From Anaerococcus tetradius ATCC 35098 (GTDB lineage: Bacteria; Bacillota; Clostridia; Tissierellales; Peptoniphilaceae): a DNA stretch of 56,028 bases. The notes beneath the pieces were generated by a model. That model was not told the DNA's origin. It did no database searches and worked only from the letters and a program-made list of their open reading frames with translations. The first letter of the stretch is position 1. Every line of letters starts with the position of its first letter. Made by a program: the position numbers and the translations under genes. This document shows, piece by piece, positions 1 to 7,915 of this stretch. The stretch is from assembly GCF_000159095.1 (NCBI RefSeq), contig NZ_GG666302.1, positions 2,400 to 58,427 of the forward strand. Reading direction: 5' to 3'.

Positions 1-1
1 A

Positions 2-252
2 GGTCAAGGAGTAACTATCGAATACGTAGATGGCCTACCAGATGGTCTTGACTTTGTAGATGGAAGCATAACAGGTCTACTTTATAGCGAAGACAGCTTT
101 GGCTCTATGAAAGAGTATCCAATTACCATTTATGGAAAGAAAGATGGTAAAGCTATAAAGAGAACTCTAAAGCTTACAGTCTACCAAGATAAGGATAGGG
201 ACGGAACATCTGCCATGGAAGAAGGCGAAGATGGAGATGTGATGTTCAATCC
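2..252 (+). repeat. Direct repeat copy 1 (surface-protein domain)
   Basis: This stretch is nearly identical to 1864-2115 (constant offset 1863 bases) and encodes one Ig-like domain plus the DKDRDG acidic loop. Only scattered substitutions are seen and there are no indels. The left end may extend beyond the window. Confidence 0.85.
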
Positions 253-2341
253 TGAATTTAAGGGAGAAACACGTAATGACCAATGCTTGACTGCTTTTAT
301 TGGTGGCGATGAACCAAGCATCGAAGATTACAAGAAGTTGTTCAAGAATATTCCAGATGATGGTTCTGTAACAATAGAAGTAGTAAAGAAACCTGATATG
401 AATGCTAAGGATAAACAAACTATAGCAAGGCTTAAATTCACTTCAACTCATGTAGATGGAGTTTCCCACAAGTCCATAACTGTAAAATTAAAAGCGGCTA
501 AAGCTAAACCAGATCCAAAAGATCAGTTGGAAAAAACTATAGATAGTCTAGCCATCAGATCAAAGCTTCTCAATGGAGAATTTATGGGCTACGGAGTAGG
601 TTTTGATTTATCTAGAGGAAAGCTAAAGACAATAGTAGAAATAGACCATGGGGATATCAAGAATGTAACCTTTGTTGAAGGTAAGGGATATTCTGGTGAC
701 CAATATAGGACTATGTCATCAAAGGCTATCCCATATCTAGCTGGGGTTAATGGCAAGAAAAATGTCGCAATCCTAAGAGCTCACGAAAACTATGTAAACC
801 AAATCATGGCAGTTGAAGATATGGATAAGAGAAAGAAGAAGGCCGAAGAACTCCTAGGTGAAAATTACGCCAAGAAAATTAAAGACCTAAGAAGACCAGA
901 ATTGATCTCACCAATAGTTAGAGAATTTATGGCTGGTACTATTGGAGGAGAAGGCAAAGAAATGCTAGATGCTGTTACAGGTGCAACCCTAACATCAGGA
1001 GGTCTTGGTCAATCAGTAGATAACGCCCTAAGAATGTCAGCTCATGATAAGGAAACTGGAAATGACATCAAAGAAATCAATATAATAGAACCAAGTGATG
1101 TAAATGGAATAACAGGTCAAAGAGTTCTAAAACAAGATAGATCAAAGGCCTTGGACCTAAGTCGCTTAAAACTTGAACTTGTACACAAAGACGGCAAAAA
1201 GGAAGTTGTTGAATACAAGGACTTCAAAGCTAAGGGCATAGAAATAAAAGACAGGGATACAGGCAAAACACTTGAAAACAATACTCGACTAACAAATGAA
1301 GAGATGAATCAAGCTATAATTGCTGATGTTACCCACAAGGGCTCAATGAGAAGCACAGACTTCGCTATCCAATTTGAAACATACAGCGATGACTATATAG
1401 TAGCCATGGAATATAAATTTGGTGATGGTAATTGGCAAGAATTAACAAGCCCAGCTATGTCTAAAGAAAATCCTAACAATGTTTCTTACAGGCAAACAAT
1501 CAAAATCAACGATGCAAATCGTGGAAAAATCGCAAGCTTCAGACTCAAAACAAAATCTGGCAAGACCTATGACTACACTTGCACTAGCCCAATTAAAGAC
1601 TATGACTTTAAATACACCTTCCTAAAGGGTAAAGATGTAGCAACAGACAATCCAAATGCTAACTTTGCTCTCTATATCACATTCGAAAAAGATGGAGCTT
1701 CAGAATCTAAACCAGGTGTAGAAAAACCAGATGATGAAAGCGGTGAAGGCTCAGATTATGAAATACCAAAAGATGCAAAGGAAGTAGGAGCTAGTGATAT
1801 TAATGCGAATATAGCCGCATCTTACATTAATTATAAGGAAATAAGTCCTATAACAATTAATGCAGGTCAAGGAGTAACTATAGAAGATGTAGAAGGTCTA
1901 CCAGAAGGTCTTGACTTTGCAGATGGTAGCATAAGTGGACAACTTTATAGCGAAGATAGCTTTGCCTCTATGAAAGAGTATCCAATTACCATTTATGGAA
2001 AGAAAGATGGTAAAGCTATCAAGAGAACTCTAAAGCTTACAGTCTACCAAGATAAGGATAGAGACGGAACATCTGCCATGGATGAAGGCGAAGATGGAGA
2101 TGCGATGTTCAATCCAACTTGGAGTGCAAGGAAAATTGAGAAAAATGTCGGTGATCCTGCTCCAACTGTAGATGACTATATGAACTTAATCACAAACTTA
2201 CCAGATGATGGAAGTGTATCAATAGAACCTCTATCAACTCCAAATATGCAAAGTAAAGGAAACTATAGGATAAGGATGAAGGTTAAGTCAAAAAACGTAG
2301 GAAAAGAATCCACAGTAACAATTTTAGTAGTTGTTTCTTAG
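2..2341 (+). CDS. Secreted repeat protein with FMN-binding domain (5' partial)
   Basis: The reading frame is open from base 2, so the true start lies upstream of the window; the ATG at 107 is internal. Numbering from that ATG, an Ig-like beta domain and an acidic DKDRDG loop (possible calcium site, about residues 28-45) come first. An FMN_bind-type domain follows (about 158-310) and contains DAVTGAT at 288-294, which fits the ApbE flavinylation signature D-x-x-(S/T)-G-A-(S/T). By family knowledge Thr294 would carry FMN by a phosphoester bond. A second copy of the Ig-like domain and D-rich loop follows from about residue 585, then a short tail. There is no LPXTG sorting signal at the C terminus, so any anchoring must be N-terminal or non-covalent. 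The ferric-reductase-like gene 60 bases downstream suggests a role in extracellular electron transfer. The domain call is firm; the function is inferred. Confidence 0.75.
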   Translation, partial: GQGVTIEYVDGLPDGLDFVDGSITGLLYSEDSFGSMKEYPITIYGKKDGKAIKRTLKLTVYQDKDRDGTSAMEEGEDGDVMFNPEFKGETRNDQCLTAFIGGDEPSIEDYKKLFKNIPDDGSVTIEVVKKPDMNAKDKQTIARLKFTSTHVDGVSHKSITVKLKAAKAKPDPKDQLEKTIDSLAIRSKLLNGEFMGYGVGFDLSRGKLKTIVEIDHGDIKNVTFVEGKGYSGDQYRTMSSKAIPYLAGVNGKKNVAILRAHENYVNQIMAVEDMDKRKKKAEELLGENYAKKIKDLRRPELISPIVREFMAGTIGGEGKEMLDAVTGATLTSGGLGQSVDNALRMSAHDKETGNDIKEINIIEPSDVNGITGQRVLKQDRSKALDLSRLKLELVHKDGKKEVVEYKDFKAKGIEIKDRDTGKTLENNTRLTNEEMNQAIIADVTHKGSMRSTDFAIQFETYSDDYIVAMEYKFGDGNWQELTSPAMSKENPNNVSYRQTIKINDANRGKIASFRLKTKSGKTYDYTCTSPIKDYDFKYTFLKGKDVATDNPNANFALYITFEKDGASESKPGVEKPDDESGEGSDYEIPKDAKEVGASDINANIAASYINYKEISPITINAGQGVTIEDVEGLPEGLDFADGSISGQLYSEDSFASMKEYPITIYGKKDGKAIKRTLKLTVYQDKDRDGTSAMDEGEDGDAMFNPTWSARKIEKNVGDPAPTVDDYMNLITNLPDDGSVSIEPLSTPNMQSKGNYRIRMKVKSKNVGKESTVTILVVVS
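1864..2115 (+). repeat. Direct repeat copy 2 (surface-protein domain)
   Basis: Second copy of the domain-sized repeat at 2-252, in the same frame. Similarity stops abruptly after the bases encoding MFNP. The high DNA identity points to recent duplication or gene conversion, and recombination between the copies would delete the FMN-binding domain lying between them. Confidence 0.85.
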
Positions 2342-2350
2342 AGAATATTA

Positions 2351-2390
2351 GCTGCAAGACTCATTTGGGGTCTTGCAGCAAAATTTTAAA
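2351..2390 (+). terminator. Hairpin after the surface-protein gene
   Basis: A perfect 10-bp stem (GCTGCAAGAC with GTCTTGCAGC) and 9-base loop starts 9 bases after the stop codon and is followed by AAAATTTTAAA. The U-tract is short, so termination may be partial and allow read-through into the next gene. Confidence 0.6.
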
Positions 2391-2405
2391 TAAAAAGGAG
2401 GAAAA

Positions 2406-3113
2406 ATGAATTTAATTACAGGGCTGTTATTAAGTGGAATCTTTTTCTACTTAACTAGCGATATGTTAAAAAAATATAGCCTTGCCTTTTATGTTGGATT
2501 TTATGCTATGATCCTTCTTATGATTGGTATTAATGCCCTAGGCTATTATAAGAATTTATCTCCTATTGGAAAGTTTTATATAGACCTTTTCCAAAGGGGA
2601 GTTATATCGACTTCTATGTTCATAATAATAATGTTTATAGGGGTATTTACCAAGCACAACAAGCTAAGCAAGACATTTTTCACCATAAGAGGGGAGATGT
2701 CAATTATAGCTTGTCTTATGGCTTTGACCCACAATATTATTTTTGGGGTAGTTTACTTTGTTAATTTATTCAAAAAGCCATCATTTATGCCAGCACAAGT
2801 AAAGATTGCAGCAATTATAAGTTTGATTTTGATTTGCCTTATGATTCCGCTTTTTATTACATCTTTTAAGTGTGTAAGGAAAAAAATGAAGGCAAAAAGC
2901 TGGAAGAGATTGCAAAGATTAGCCTATCCTTTCTTTATCTTAATCTACATCCATGTTATGCTTCTATTTTCAATGAATGTAGAAAAGAACAGACTTTCTA
3001 TCATAGTATATACTCTAGTTTATGTTTCTTATGTTGTTCTAAGACTAAGAAAATATATTATTTCTAGGCAAAAGCTAAGCGATAGAAAAGTCCTAGCCCA
3101 AGCTAGTGTTTAA
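2406..3113 (+). CDS. Ferric-reductase-like transmembrane protein
   Basis: A 235-residue polytopic membrane protein with about six hydrophobic segments and a basic C terminus. The segment RGEMSIIACLMALTH followed later by SWKRLQRLAY and IYIH resembles the ferric-reductase-like transmembrane domain (MsrQ/YedZ style), where histidines in two helices hold heme b. Only two histidines are clearly inside membrane segments, enough for one bis-His heme. No NAD or FAD domain is present. AAAAAGGAGG lies just before the ATG. Its position directly after a protein with a covalent-FMN motif fits the known pairing of such membrane cytochromes with flavinylated extracytosolic domains, moving electrons from the membrane to the exported flavin. 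The family call is moderate; the electron-transfer role is inference. Confidence 0.6.
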   Translation: MNLITGLLLSGIFFYLTSDMLKKYSLAFYVGFYAMILLMIGINALGYYKNLSPIGKFYIDLFQRGVISTSMFIIIMFIGVFTKHNKLSKTFFTIRGEMSIIACLMALTHNIIFGVVYFVNLFKKPSFMPAQVKIAAIISLILICLMIPLFITSFKCVRKKMKAKSWKRLQRLAYPFFILIYIHVMLLFSMNVEKNRLSIIVYTLVYVSYVVLRLRKYIISRQKLSDRKVLAQASV

Positions 3114-3130
3114 TAGAATATATAAGGCAG

Positions 3131-3167
3131 GGATTATCGACTAGCCATTAGCGATAATCCTTTTCTT
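3131..3167 (+). terminator. Rho-independent terminator
   Basis: Perfect 9-bp stem GGATTATCG/CGATAATCC with an inner CTA/TAG pairing, followed by TTTTCTT. It closes the surface-protein/ferric-reductase unit. Confidence 0.75.
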
Positions 3168-3190
3168 ATGGGAATTTTTACGAATAAATT

Positions 3191-3219
3191 CTTATTAAAG
3201 AGTTTATGAGGCGTATAAT
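3191..3219 (+). promoter_or_regulatory. Candidate promoter of the carboxypeptidase gene
   Basis: A consensus -10 TATAAT at 3214-3219 lies 17 bases after a weak -35 (CTTATT, 3191-3196). The gene begins about 57 bases downstream. Confidence 0.4.
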
Positions 3220-3275
3220 AAGTAGAAGACATAAATATTTGCCTAAGACTAAAATGTTAGAAAGAAGGTAGCTTA

Positions 3276-4151
3276 ATGAAGAAAAAAATAGGGGTACTTG
3301 CCCTTGGTGTTTTAATAATTGTAGGGCTGGTATTTGGGAAAAAGTATTTATCGAATAAGGATGAGAGATTTCATGATGATAGTTTTACAAGCAAGGCAGT
3401 CTATATTTATAATTTGACCGACGATAAGGAGGTCTATGCTAAGAATGCTGATGAGCCCTTGCCCATGGCCTCCCTTACAAAAATAATGACAGCCTTAGTA
3501 AGTCTTGAGCATATTACAGACCTAGGGGCACTTGCTCCCATTGATTATGATGCCTATATGGATGCTGTTAATGCTAATGCTTCTATGGCAGGTTTTAGGG
3601 CTAATGAAACTACAACTTATAGGGATCTGCTTTATGGGACAATACTTGCCTCAGGGGCTGAGGCTTGCGACTCTTTGGCTATTAATGTCAGTGGGTCTGT
3701 TGATGATTTTGTAAGGCTAATGAATGATAAGGCAAAGGAGTTAAAGCTTACTAACACGTCTTATGCCAATGCTGATGGGATGGATGATGAAAAGAACTAT
3801 CAATCAGCTAGGGATTGTGCCATGCTTATAAAAGCTTCTTTGGAAGATGGAAATTTTAGGGCGATTTTTACAAAGAAGGAGTTTCTATCAAGTCCAACTA
3901 ACGAACATCCGGATGGACTTCATATAGCAAGTACAATTTTTAGTCACCTTAAAGACTATGACGAAAATGGCTTTGAAATTATTGGTGGCAAAAGTGGGAC
4001 TACTGATAATGCTGGCCTTTGCTGGGCGACACTAGCTAAGAAAGATGGCAAGGAATATATAGTAGTCGTAATGGGAGTAGCCTTTACTAATATAGACGAC
4101 CTTCCAGATGGTCACATAAGAGAAACTTTATCTTATTTGGAAAAAATCTAA
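3276..4151 (+). CDS. D-alanyl-D-alanine carboxypeptidase (peptidase S11)
   Basis: A 291-residue exported penicillin-binding-protein-type enzyme that would trim the terminal D-Ala from peptidoglycan stem peptides outside the membrane. Residues 1-25 are a signal anchor (KKK then a hydrophobic run). The SxxK motif is S66-L-T-K69 within PMASLTK, with nucleophile Ser66. The second motif reads SGA at 126-128, where most S11 enzymes have SGN. The third motif is K239-S-G241 (GGKSGTT), a variant of KTG. The protein is shorter than DacA of Bacillus or E. coli and lacks their C-terminal membrane-anchoring domain, which agrees with anchoring through the N-terminal helix. The ATG has AAGAAGG upstream. It is a single gene between a terminator and the next promoter region. 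The family call is firm; the altered SxN motif may affect activity. Confidence 0.85.
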   Translation: MKKKIGVLALGVLIIVGLVFGKKYLSNKDERFHDDSFTSKAVYIYNLTDDKEVYAKNADEPLPMASLTKIMTALVSLEHITDLGALAPIDYDAYMDAVNANASMAGFRANETTTYRDLLYGTILASGAEACDSLAINVSGSVDDFVRLMNDKAKELKLTNTSYANADGMDDEKNYQSARDCAMLIKASLEDGNFRAIFTKKEFLSSPTNEHPDGLHIASTIFSHLKDYDENGFEIIGGKSGTTDNAGLCWATLAKKDGKEYIVVVMGVAFTNIDDLPDGHIRETLSYLEKI

Positions 4152-4207
4152 CTAATAATAACTATCAATTATTCTTCTTTTAGGTAAAATAATATGGAGG
4201 TGAAAAA

Positions 4208-5536
4208 ATGATTAATAAAGAAAAATTTAAAGACTTAGATAAGAAATTTTATGCCGACAGGGCCAATGTTATAGGTCAAAGTGCAGTTACAAGAAATGGT
4301 ATTACAGAATCTGTCCTAGATCCTGATGTAATCAAAGATATGCGTCACTCATTTTCACTTGAGCTAAAGCAAGGGGAAATTACAGATCAAAAGCAATCTG
4401 GTCGTTGTTGGATGTTTTCTGCCCTAAATACTATGAGATATAGGATTATAAAAGACTATAAGCTAGAAACCTTTGAGCTTTCTCAAGCCTATCCTTTATT
4501 TTTTGATAAGCTAGAAAAGAGCAACTATTTTCTAGAATCAATTATCAAAACCTTGGATGAGGACCTCCAAGGAAGACTTGTAAAACATATCCTTGCTGAT
4601 CCTTTGGGAGATGGTGGTCAATGGGATATGTTTGTAAATTTGGTTAACAAATATGGAGTTGTTCCAAAATACGCCATGCCTGAAGTAAATGCTTCATCAT
4701 CTACAAGGGAAATGGACTCCTATCTTACAAAGATGTTGAGGTCTTTTGCCAAAGATTTGAGAAAGGCTCACCAAGAGGGAAAAAGCCTAGAAGAATTAGA
4801 AAAGATGAAAGATGGCTTTAATGAGGATATATATAGGGCTCTAACTCTTATCCTTGGAACTCCACCAAAGACAATAGACTTTGAAGCTAGGGATAAGGAT
4901 GACAATTATATCTGCGATAAGAACCTAAGCCCTAAGGAATTTTTCGATAAATATGTGAAGATGAACATAGATGATTTCGTATCCCTAATCAATGCCCCAA
5001 CAGCTGATAAGCCATTTAATGAAACCTTCACAGTTGATTATCTCGGCAATGTTTGCGAAGGTAAGCCTGTTAAATACCTAAACCTTCCTATTGATGAGTT
5101 AAAAAAAGCAGCTATCAGACAACTTGAAGATGGATATCCTGTATGGATGGGTTGTGATGTTGGCCAAAGCTTTGTAAGAAAAGAAGGAATCCTATCAACC
5201 AAGGCCTTCAAGCTAGAAGAGTTATTCGGTCTAGACTTTGCTATGACCAAGGAAGATAGACTAGATTATTCAGAAAGTCTTATGACTCACGCTATGGTCT
5301 TTACTGGAGTTGACCTTGATGATGAGGGTAATCCTATAAGATGGAAAATAGAAAACTCTTGGGGAGATCGTGCAGGCAACAAGGGCTATCTCGTAATGAG
5401 CGATGAGTGGTTTAATGAATATATGTATCAAATAGCTGTTGATAAGAAATATCTAACCGATGATCAAAAAAAGGCTTGGGAGAAAGAACCAATCCACCTA
5501 AAACCATGGGATCCTATGGGCTCTCTTGCTAAATAG
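4208..5536 (+). CDS. pepC: Aminopeptidase C (bleomycin hydrolase family, C1B)
   Basis: A 442-residue cytoplasmic papain-like cysteine aminopeptidase, close to the usual PepC length. The catalytic Cys67 is in QSGRCWMFSALN, His361 in THAMVFTGVD, and Asn383 in IENSWGD, completing the C1B triad. In this family a homohexamer forms a barrel, and the C-terminal residues reach into the active site to enforce aminopeptidase action; here the chain ends ...MGSLAK. The start has TATGGAGGTG just upstream. It lies alone between the carboxypeptidase and a strong terminator, so it is probably monocistronic. It would supply amino acids from peptides, which fits an amino-acid-fermenting anaerobe. No signal peptide is visible. 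Confidence 0.95.
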   Translation: MINKEKFKDLDKKFYADRANVIGQSAVTRNGITESVLDPDVIKDMRHSFSLELKQGEITDQKQSGRCWMFSALNTMRYRIIKDYKLETFELSQAYPLFFDKLEKSNYFLESIIKTLDEDLQGRLVKHILADPLGDGGQWDMFVNLVNKYGVVPKYAMPEVNASSSTREMDSYLTKMLRSFAKDLRKAHQEGKSLEELEKMKDGFNEDIYRALTLILGTPPKTIDFEARDKDDNYICDKNLSPKEFFDKYVKMNIDDFVSLINAPTADKPFNETFTVDYLGNVCEGKPVKYLNLPIDELKKAAIRQLEDGYPVWMGCDVGQSFVRKEGILSTKAFKLEELFGLDFAMTKEDRLDYSESLMTHAMVFTGVDLDDEGNPIRWKIENSWGDRAGNKGYLVMSDEWFNEYMYQIAVDKKYLTDDQKKAWEKEPIHLKPWDPMGSLAK

Positions 5537-5543
5537 AAATCTT

Positions 5544-5567
5544 GGACCTTCGGGTCCTTTTTCTTTT
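5544..5567 (+). terminator. Rho-independent terminator after pepC
   Basis: GGACC-TTCG-GGTCC, a 5-bp GC stem closed by a stable UUCG tetraloop, followed by TTTTTCTTTT. Confidence 0.85.
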
Positions 5568-5622
5568 ACTTTTTTTAAGATTTATAATAATATAGAAGTA
5601 AGAAAGAGTAAGGAGGGAATTG

Positions 5623-6573
5623 ATGGAAAAAATTCTATTTTTGGAAGGTAAATTCAGAGAAAAAATCTGGGGAGGAAGTACGCTTAGACAGTTTTATGAA
5701 ATCCCATCAGATAAGACGGGAGAGTATTGGGCTATATCGGCTATGGGAGATATGAGTTCTGTAATTAAAAATGGGCAATTCAAAGGTGAAAGCTTAGAAG
5801 AGGTCTATAAAAATCACAAGGAGCTTTTTGGAAATCCTAAGGAAGAAACTTTCCCCCTCCTAGTAAAGATAATAGATGCCAATGACGACTTATCCATCCA
5901 AGTTCATCCAGATGATGAAATGGCCCAAAGGCTTGAAAATTCTAGGGGAAAGACCGAATGTTGGTATATCTTAAATGAAAAAGCTGCTTCAATAATCTAT
6001 GGGCTAAAGACAAGGGATAAGAATCTTGCTTTAAAATTAATTGATGAGAGAAGATGGAAAGACCTACTTAGGGAAGTTCCTACAAAAAAGGGAAACTTTT
6101 TCTTTGTTAAGGCGGGCACTGTCCATGCTATAAAAAAGGGCTCCTTAATTCTTGAAATCCAACAGGCCAGTGATTTGACTTATAGGCTTTATGATTATGA
6201 TAGGACAGATAAGGATGGCTTGCTAAGAGAGCTTCACCTAGATAAGGCCAAAGAAGCAATAAAGATAAATGAAAATGACACTGAGATTAAATCCTTCAGC
6301 CAAGCTAATATGAGGGGAAGGATTTTGACGGAAAATGAGTATTTTTCTGTTCTTGAATACAAGCTTAGGGGAAAAAATAAGTTCATTAAGGATAAGCCTT
6401 ATAGTCTTTTTAGTCTCGTAGATGGAAAAGGAGAAATATATATAGATGGCAGGTTTTATGGGATAAAAAAGGGTGATTTTTTTATACTTAGCAAATTTTG
6501 CGATAAATTTGAAATCAAAGGAGAACTTAGCCTTATAGAGTCCTATCCGACTACTTTATTGGAAGAGGAGTAA
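5623..6573 (+). CDS. manA: Mannose-6-phosphate isomerase, class I
   Basis: A 316-residue zinc-dependent isomerase interconverting mannose-6-phosphate and fructose-6-phosphate. Counting from the ATG at 5623, the zinc ligands are Q93 and H95 in SIQVHPDD, E112 in KTECWY, and H168 in GTVHAI; the cupin fold continues to the C terminus. The length matches the short Firmicute ManA type. A TTG at 5620 is in frame, but ATG 5623 is preferred because AGGAGG (5611-5616) sits 6 bases ahead of it. It is followed after 2 bases by a GH84 hexosaminidase and then a ROK kinase, so the three probably form one operon feeding mannose, fructose or amino-sugar intermediates into glycolysis. The mannose-type PTS at 47-50 kb could supply its substrate. 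Confidence 0.93.
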   Translation: MEKILFLEGKFREKIWGGSTLRQFYEIPSDKTGEYWAISAMGDMSSVIKNGQFKGESLEEVYKNHKELFGNPKEETFPLLVKIIDANDDLSIQVHPDDEMAQRLENSRGKTECWYILNEKAASIIYGLKTRDKNLALKLIDERRWKDLLREVPTKKGNFFFVKAGTVHAIKKGSLILEIQQASDLTYRLYDYDRTDKDGLLRELHLDKAKEAIKINENDTEIKSFSQANMRGRILTENEYFSVLEYKLRGKNKFIKDKPYSLFSLVDGKGEIYIDGRFYGIKKGDFFILSKFCDKFEIKGELSLIESYPTTLLEEE

Positions 6574-6575
6574 TT

Positions 6576-7871
6576 ATGCTAGAAAAAAGAGGAGTTATTG
6601 AAGGCTTCTATGGGATTCCATGGAGCTTTGAAGAAAGAATGTCGATGATAGAATTTCTTTCTGCCATCGGAATGAATCAGTACGTCTATGCGCCAAAGGA
6701 TGATCCCTACCACAATATTAAATGGAGAGAAGCTTATCCGGATGATAAATTAGCTGAGATTAGTAAACTTGAAAGCCTTTCCGAGAAAAAAGGCATAGAC
6801 TTCGTTTGGGCAATTCATCCTGGACAAAACTTGATTGATTTTAACTTTTATGAAGAAGAAATGGCGAGGCTTTTTGCCAAATATGATAGCCTTCATGAGG
6901 CTGGTGTAAAATCTTTTGCTCTTTGTATGGATGATATTGACAGGGATCTTGCCTATGAACAAAGATATGAACATTTAAGAATGGTTAAGGATATCCTAAA
7001 ACATATAGAATCTTTTGAAAATAAGAACTTGCTTTTTGTCCATCCTTGGTATAACGGCGCTTGGACTGATGAAAAGGGAGAAGAATATCATAAGATTTTT
7101 AGGGACTTGGACAATTTATCTATAATGTGGACAGGTTCTCATGTAGTAGTTCCTCTTTCTAGGTCATCTAACGATAGTTTTATGAAATTAAGTGGAAAGA
7201 AGGCAAATATTTGGTTTAACTGGCCAGTCAATGATTATCTAAGAGATCAAATTTTTATGGAGGTCTTTGAGTTTTATGATTCGACCGACCTAAATTGTGA
7301 ATCAATCCTATCTAATCCTATGAATCAAGCAGAGTTAAGCAAGCTTGAAATTTATCAAATAGGGGATTTTATAAAAGATCCAGAAGGCTATGAGCCTAGG
7401 CAATCTTTCAAAAAAGCCCTTTCCTACCTAGATAAGGCCGTTTGCCATGAGCTTTTTATAATTGCGGACTCCTTTTTTGGCTCAGGCGTCTACGATAAGT
7501 TTGAAGGTAAAAAATATTTAGAAGATGCACAAATCAACGAAGCCTACAAAAAAGGAGATTTTGAAAAGTTGAAGGCCTTACTTGATAGAAAGCTTGCTGC
7601 TATAGATTCTTATTATAAAAATTATACAAATCAGAGTCTATTTAGGGAGGTTGATTGCTTCTTTACAGCCCTAAGCTACTTATTAAAGGCGGTAAGATTA
7701 GCAATTGATGAAGATTTTCTTGTGGCAAGAGAGTTTTATGATAAAAGTTTGGCTTGTAAGATTTCAGTTCTTAAAGAATCAAGCCCAGATAGCTATGAGC
7801 AAATAGGGGTTAAGACTTCTAGGGTTTTGGAAGGAATCTATGAGGCTTTAAGCCAGAAGCATCCCTCATAA
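6576..7871 (+). CDS. GH84-type beta-N-acetylglucosaminidase
   Basis: A 431-residue protein opening with RGVIEGFYGIPW, the hallmark of the GH84 / O-GlcNAcase catalytic barrel. YAPKDDPYH and the catalytic Asp pair D119-D120 in CMDDID follow. GH84 enzymes use substrate-assisted catalysis, one Asp orienting the 2-acetamido group and the other acting as acid/base. There is no signal peptide, carbohydrate-binding module or anchor, unlike clostridial secreted hyaluronidase-like members, so this copy is probably cytoplasmic. The C-terminal third (about 270-431) is helical. It starts 2 bases after manA with no terminator between, implying co-transcription. The substrate is not evident; an imported GlcNAc-containing disaccharide or a glycosylated peptide is possible. 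The fold call is firm, the substrate unknown. Confidence 0.85.
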   Translation: MLEKRGVIEGFYGIPWSFEERMSMIEFLSAIGMNQYVYAPKDDPYHNIKWREAYPDDKLAEISKLESLSEKKGIDFVWAIHPGQNLIDFNFYEEEMARLFAKYDSLHEAGVKSFALCMDDIDRDLAYEQRYEHLRMVKDILKHIESFENKNLLFVHPWYNGAWTDEKGEEYHKIFRDLDNLSIMWTGSHVVVPLSRSSNDSFMKLSGKKANIWFNWPVNDYLRDQIFMEVFEFYDSTDLNCESILSNPMNQAELSKLEIYQIGDFIKDPEGYEPRQSFKKALSYLDKAVCHELFIIADSFFGSGVYDKFEGKKYLEDAQINEAYKKGDFEKLKALLDRKLAAIDSYYKNYTNQSLFREVDCFFTALSYLLKAVRLAIDEDFLVAREFYDKSLACKISVLKESSPDSYEQIGVKTSRVLEGIYEALSQKHPS

Positions 7872-7915
7872 TAACTTATTATGATTTTAGATCGCAAGGA
7901 TAAAAAGGAGAAAGC

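Noticed and set aside
107-2341. Treating ATG 107 as the start of the surface-protein gene.
   Set aside because: The frame is open to the left edge and encodes the same domain as the second repeat; ATG 107 is internal (SMKEYP in both copies).
1-2341. Reading the repeated domains as a mobile or CRISPR repeat.
   Set aside because: They are in-frame protein domains with coding-type substitutions, not spaced short repeats.
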